Part shown: in pieces, positions 41,772 to 43,132 of the stretch
How the letters are laid out: every line of letters starts with the position of its first letter
Position numbering within the stretch: the first letter of the stretch is position 1
Assembly: GCA_018698675.1 (NCBI GenBank)
Contig: JABIPA010000064.1
Location: forward strand, 1 to 43,132
Direction of reading: 5' to 3'
From: a bacterium
GTDB taxonomy: Bacteria; Margulisbacteria; Marinamargulisbacteria; JABIPA01
DNA length: 43,132 nucleotides
Translations under genes and position numbers: made by a program
Notes under the pieces: model-generated
What the model was told of the DNA's origin: nothing
Database searches by the model: none
What the model saw: the letters and a program-made list of their open reading frames with translations, nothing else

Positions 41772-42392
41772 TTATGACCCCTTAATACACGTCTTCTGAA
41801 ACCAACAAATAAGGCCAATAACAATAAAGGCTCCCGGTGCTAACACCATGAAACCCATATCAACATATCCAAAATCATAAACTGCTTGAGGAATAACTTT
41901 AAATCCAAAAAGTGTTCCAGAACCCAAAAGCTCTCTAAAGAAGGCAACAACTACCAATATCCATCCGTAACCTAGTCCATTTCCAATTCCATCCCAAAAA
42001 GAAATCCACGGTCCATTTCCTAATGCAAATGCTTCAGCCCGTCCCATGATGATACAGTTAGTAATAATCAATCCAACAAAAACGGATAACATTTTACTTA
42101 CATCAAACATAAACGCTTTCAATAATTGGTCAGCTAAAATAACAAGGGAAGAAATTACCGTTAACTCAACGATAATTCGAATATTTTTAGGAATCAAATT
42201 CCTCATCAAAGAAATAATTACATTGGAACACGCCAATACCGCCGTCATTGCAAACGTCATAACAAATGCAGGAATCAATTGTGTTGTAACCGCTAGTGAC
42301 GAACAAATACCTAATACTAATACAGATACCGGGTTAGCAACGCTAATCGGTTCCATAAATACTTTAAATTCTTTTGTTTTGGTTAGTTTCAT
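41772..42392 (-). CDS. nqrD: Na+-translocating NADH:quinone reductase subunit D
   Basis: The 206-residue membrane subunit matches NqrD along its length: VLGICSSLAVTTQL with the metal-ligand Cys30, ADQLLKAFMFDVSKMLSVFV, GLIITNCIIMGRAEAFALG with the second Cys, and DGIGNGLGYGW and FFRELLGSGTLFGF. Six helices are expected. Its ATG overlaps the nqrC stop as ATGA, so translation is probably coupled. It works with NqrE in Na+ pumping. Confidence 0.96.
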   Translation of the reverse strand: MKLTKTKEFKVFMEPISVANPVSVLVLGICSSLAVTTQLIPAFVMTFAMTAVLACSNVIISLMRNLIPKNIRIIVELTVISSLVILADQLLKAFMFDVSKMLSVFVGLIITNCIIMGRAEAFALGNGPWISFWDGIGNGLGYGWILVVVAFFRELLGSGTLFGFKVIPQAVYDFGYVDMGFMVLAPGAFIVIGLICWFQKTCIKGS

Positions 42393-43084
42393 TGAGCTGC
42401 ACCTTGCCTTCTTAACCGAGCGGATAATGGTTCATATACTTGTAAATCTTTTTTCAAAAAAGAACTAACACCTTGGCTAGTAATCGTAGCACCACTAATT
42501 CCATCGACATAATTCATAGCTTTATCTGCAGAAATCCGATCAGTAACTTTCCCCTTCACGACGCCTACCGAAACAAATGCTCCAGAAGAATCAATAATAG
42601 ACTTTCCTTTAAATTGATTTTGAAACCAAGGTTTCTCAACTTCTCCACCCAAACCAGGTGTTTCACCATGTTTGTAAAATGTAATTCCAGAAACGGTTTT
42701 TCCATCAGCACTTAACCCAAGATAACCATAAATCGTACTCCATAGTCCGTATCCGGATACAGGAACAGCATAAGCTACTAAATTCCCGTTATCCGCCCTA
42801 ACGAAAACACGTTTACCTTCAGGAATCTCATCTTTTGATAATCGTCCATCTGGCGTCATCCATACATTTAAAACATTTTTATCATAAATAGTTGAAACTT
42901 CTTGTTTCGTTAACTTAGTTTTTCCATCAACAAGTTGTAATGCTTTTAAAATATTCTTTTGTTTATCTGCACGCTCATTCGATTCTTGAAACGGCTTTAG
43001 AGAGGTAGCTGCCAACGTAAGTAGAACACTACAAACCACACACATAACTGCCGCGAAAACAAAACTTTTTACACTAGATGACAT
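42389..43084 (-). CDS. nqrC: Na+-translocating NADH:quinone reductase subunit C
   Basis: NqrC has one N-terminal membrane helix (about 8-27) and an extracytoplasmic FMN-binding domain. The flavinylation motif is DGISGATIT, with Thr200 as the expected covalent FMN site made by ApbE. Other family marks are VPVSGYGLWSTIYGYLGLSADGKTVSGI in pieces and FYKHGETPGLGGEV. At 231 residues it is slightly shorter than in Vibrio. An AAAGGA Shine-Dalgarno lies inside the end of nqrB, which overlaps by 11 bases. Confidence 0.96.
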   Translation of the reverse strand: MSSSVKSFVFAAVMCVVCSVLLTLAATSLKPFQESNERADKQKNILKALQLVDGKTKLTKQEVSTIYDKNVLNVWMTPDGRLSKDEIPEGKRVFVRADNGNLVAYAVPVSGYGLWSTIYGYLGLSADGKTVSGITFYKHGETPGLGGEVEKPWFQNQFKGKSIIDSSGAFVSVGVVKGKVTDRISADKAMNYVDGISGATITSQGVSSFLKKDLQVYEPLSARLRRQGAAQ

Positions 43085-43132
43085 TTGGAATCCTTTTCTT
43101 CAATTTTGCATTCATAACAAAATGGTCAATTA
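43074..43132 (-). CDS. nqrB: Na+-translocating NADH:quinone reductase subunit B, C-terminal end (partial)
   Basis: The last bases encode IDHFVMNAKLKKRIPNVI and a TAG stop at 43074-43076. This matches the NqrB C-terminus (D-(Y/H)-F-V-x-x-A-x-(I/L)-K-x-R). The frame overlaps the start of nqrC by 11 bases, completing the nqrB-C-D-E-F order. The rest of nqrB and presumably nqrA lie beyond the window edge. Confidence 0.85.
   Translation of the reverse strand, partial: IDHFVMNAKLKKRIPNVI

Overview
The window is AT-rich (roughly one third G+C) and densely coded on both strands. It appears to be a bacterial chromosome from a Gram-negative-type, Na+-cycling bacterium. The evidence is a Na+-translocating NADH:quinone reductase operon (nqrB'-C-D-E-F) with its flavin transferase ApbE, a lipoprotein plus an exported protein that may lie in the outer membrane, and standard bacterial housekeeping genes (nadC, xerC, rlmB, recJ, tRNA-Tyr). 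I cannot name the species. Giant proteins, eukaryote-like repeat proteins and NQR in an AT-rich genome would fit a poorly cultured lineage such as Margulisbacteria or a relative, but that is inference.

Layout. 1-1.8 kb: the end of an incoming reading frame, then a trypsin-like serine protease broken by a frameshift at an A8 tract and flanked by a 16-nt direct repeat. 1.9-6.2 kb: a pentapeptide-repeat protein, an unknown protein, nadC behind a GC-richer, possibly structured leader, and an LRR protein ending in seven Asp plus Trp. 6.5-13.1 kb: an M15-like peptidase with a changed zinc ligand, xerC, a MORN-like repeat protein, rlmB, a histidine kinase/response regulator pair and a 4'-phosphopantetheinyl transferase. 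13.3-14.4 kb: an unusual single-span membrane protein. 14.6-17.1 kb: a compact metal-handling cluster of a permease, a 42-residue metallothionein-like protein, a CorE-like ECF sigma factor with cysteine motifs and a DUF3347-type metal-binding protein. 17.2-21.4 kb: an exported protein, a lipoprotein, ~100-nt tandem repeats, tRNA-Tyr and recJ. 21.6-37.1 kb: two consecutive giant genes of 2212 and 2839 codons. 37.2-43.1 kb: a GGQ release-factor-like protein, a YchJ-like SEC-C protein, a possible NqrM-like protein, apbE, an intergenic tract with a long terminator and three tandem hairpin-plus-T-tract units, and the nqr operon.

How the genes may work together. ApbE would attach FMN to NqrB and NqrC, and the 82-residue Cys protein may help build the NqrD/NqrE metal centre. 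In the metal cluster the sigma factor probably senses a metal through its own cysteines and drives export, buffering and periplasmic binding genes. The giant 2839-residue protein and the LRR protein share an acidic tail ending in Trp, encoded with different codons, which suggests a common sorting or docking signal.

Translation signals fall into two groups. The giant, repeat-protein, metal and nqr genes mostly have clear Shine-Dalgarno sequences. Several other genes have none, and some of these carry a -10-like hexamer 6-7 nt before the ATG, as expected for leaderless mRNAs.
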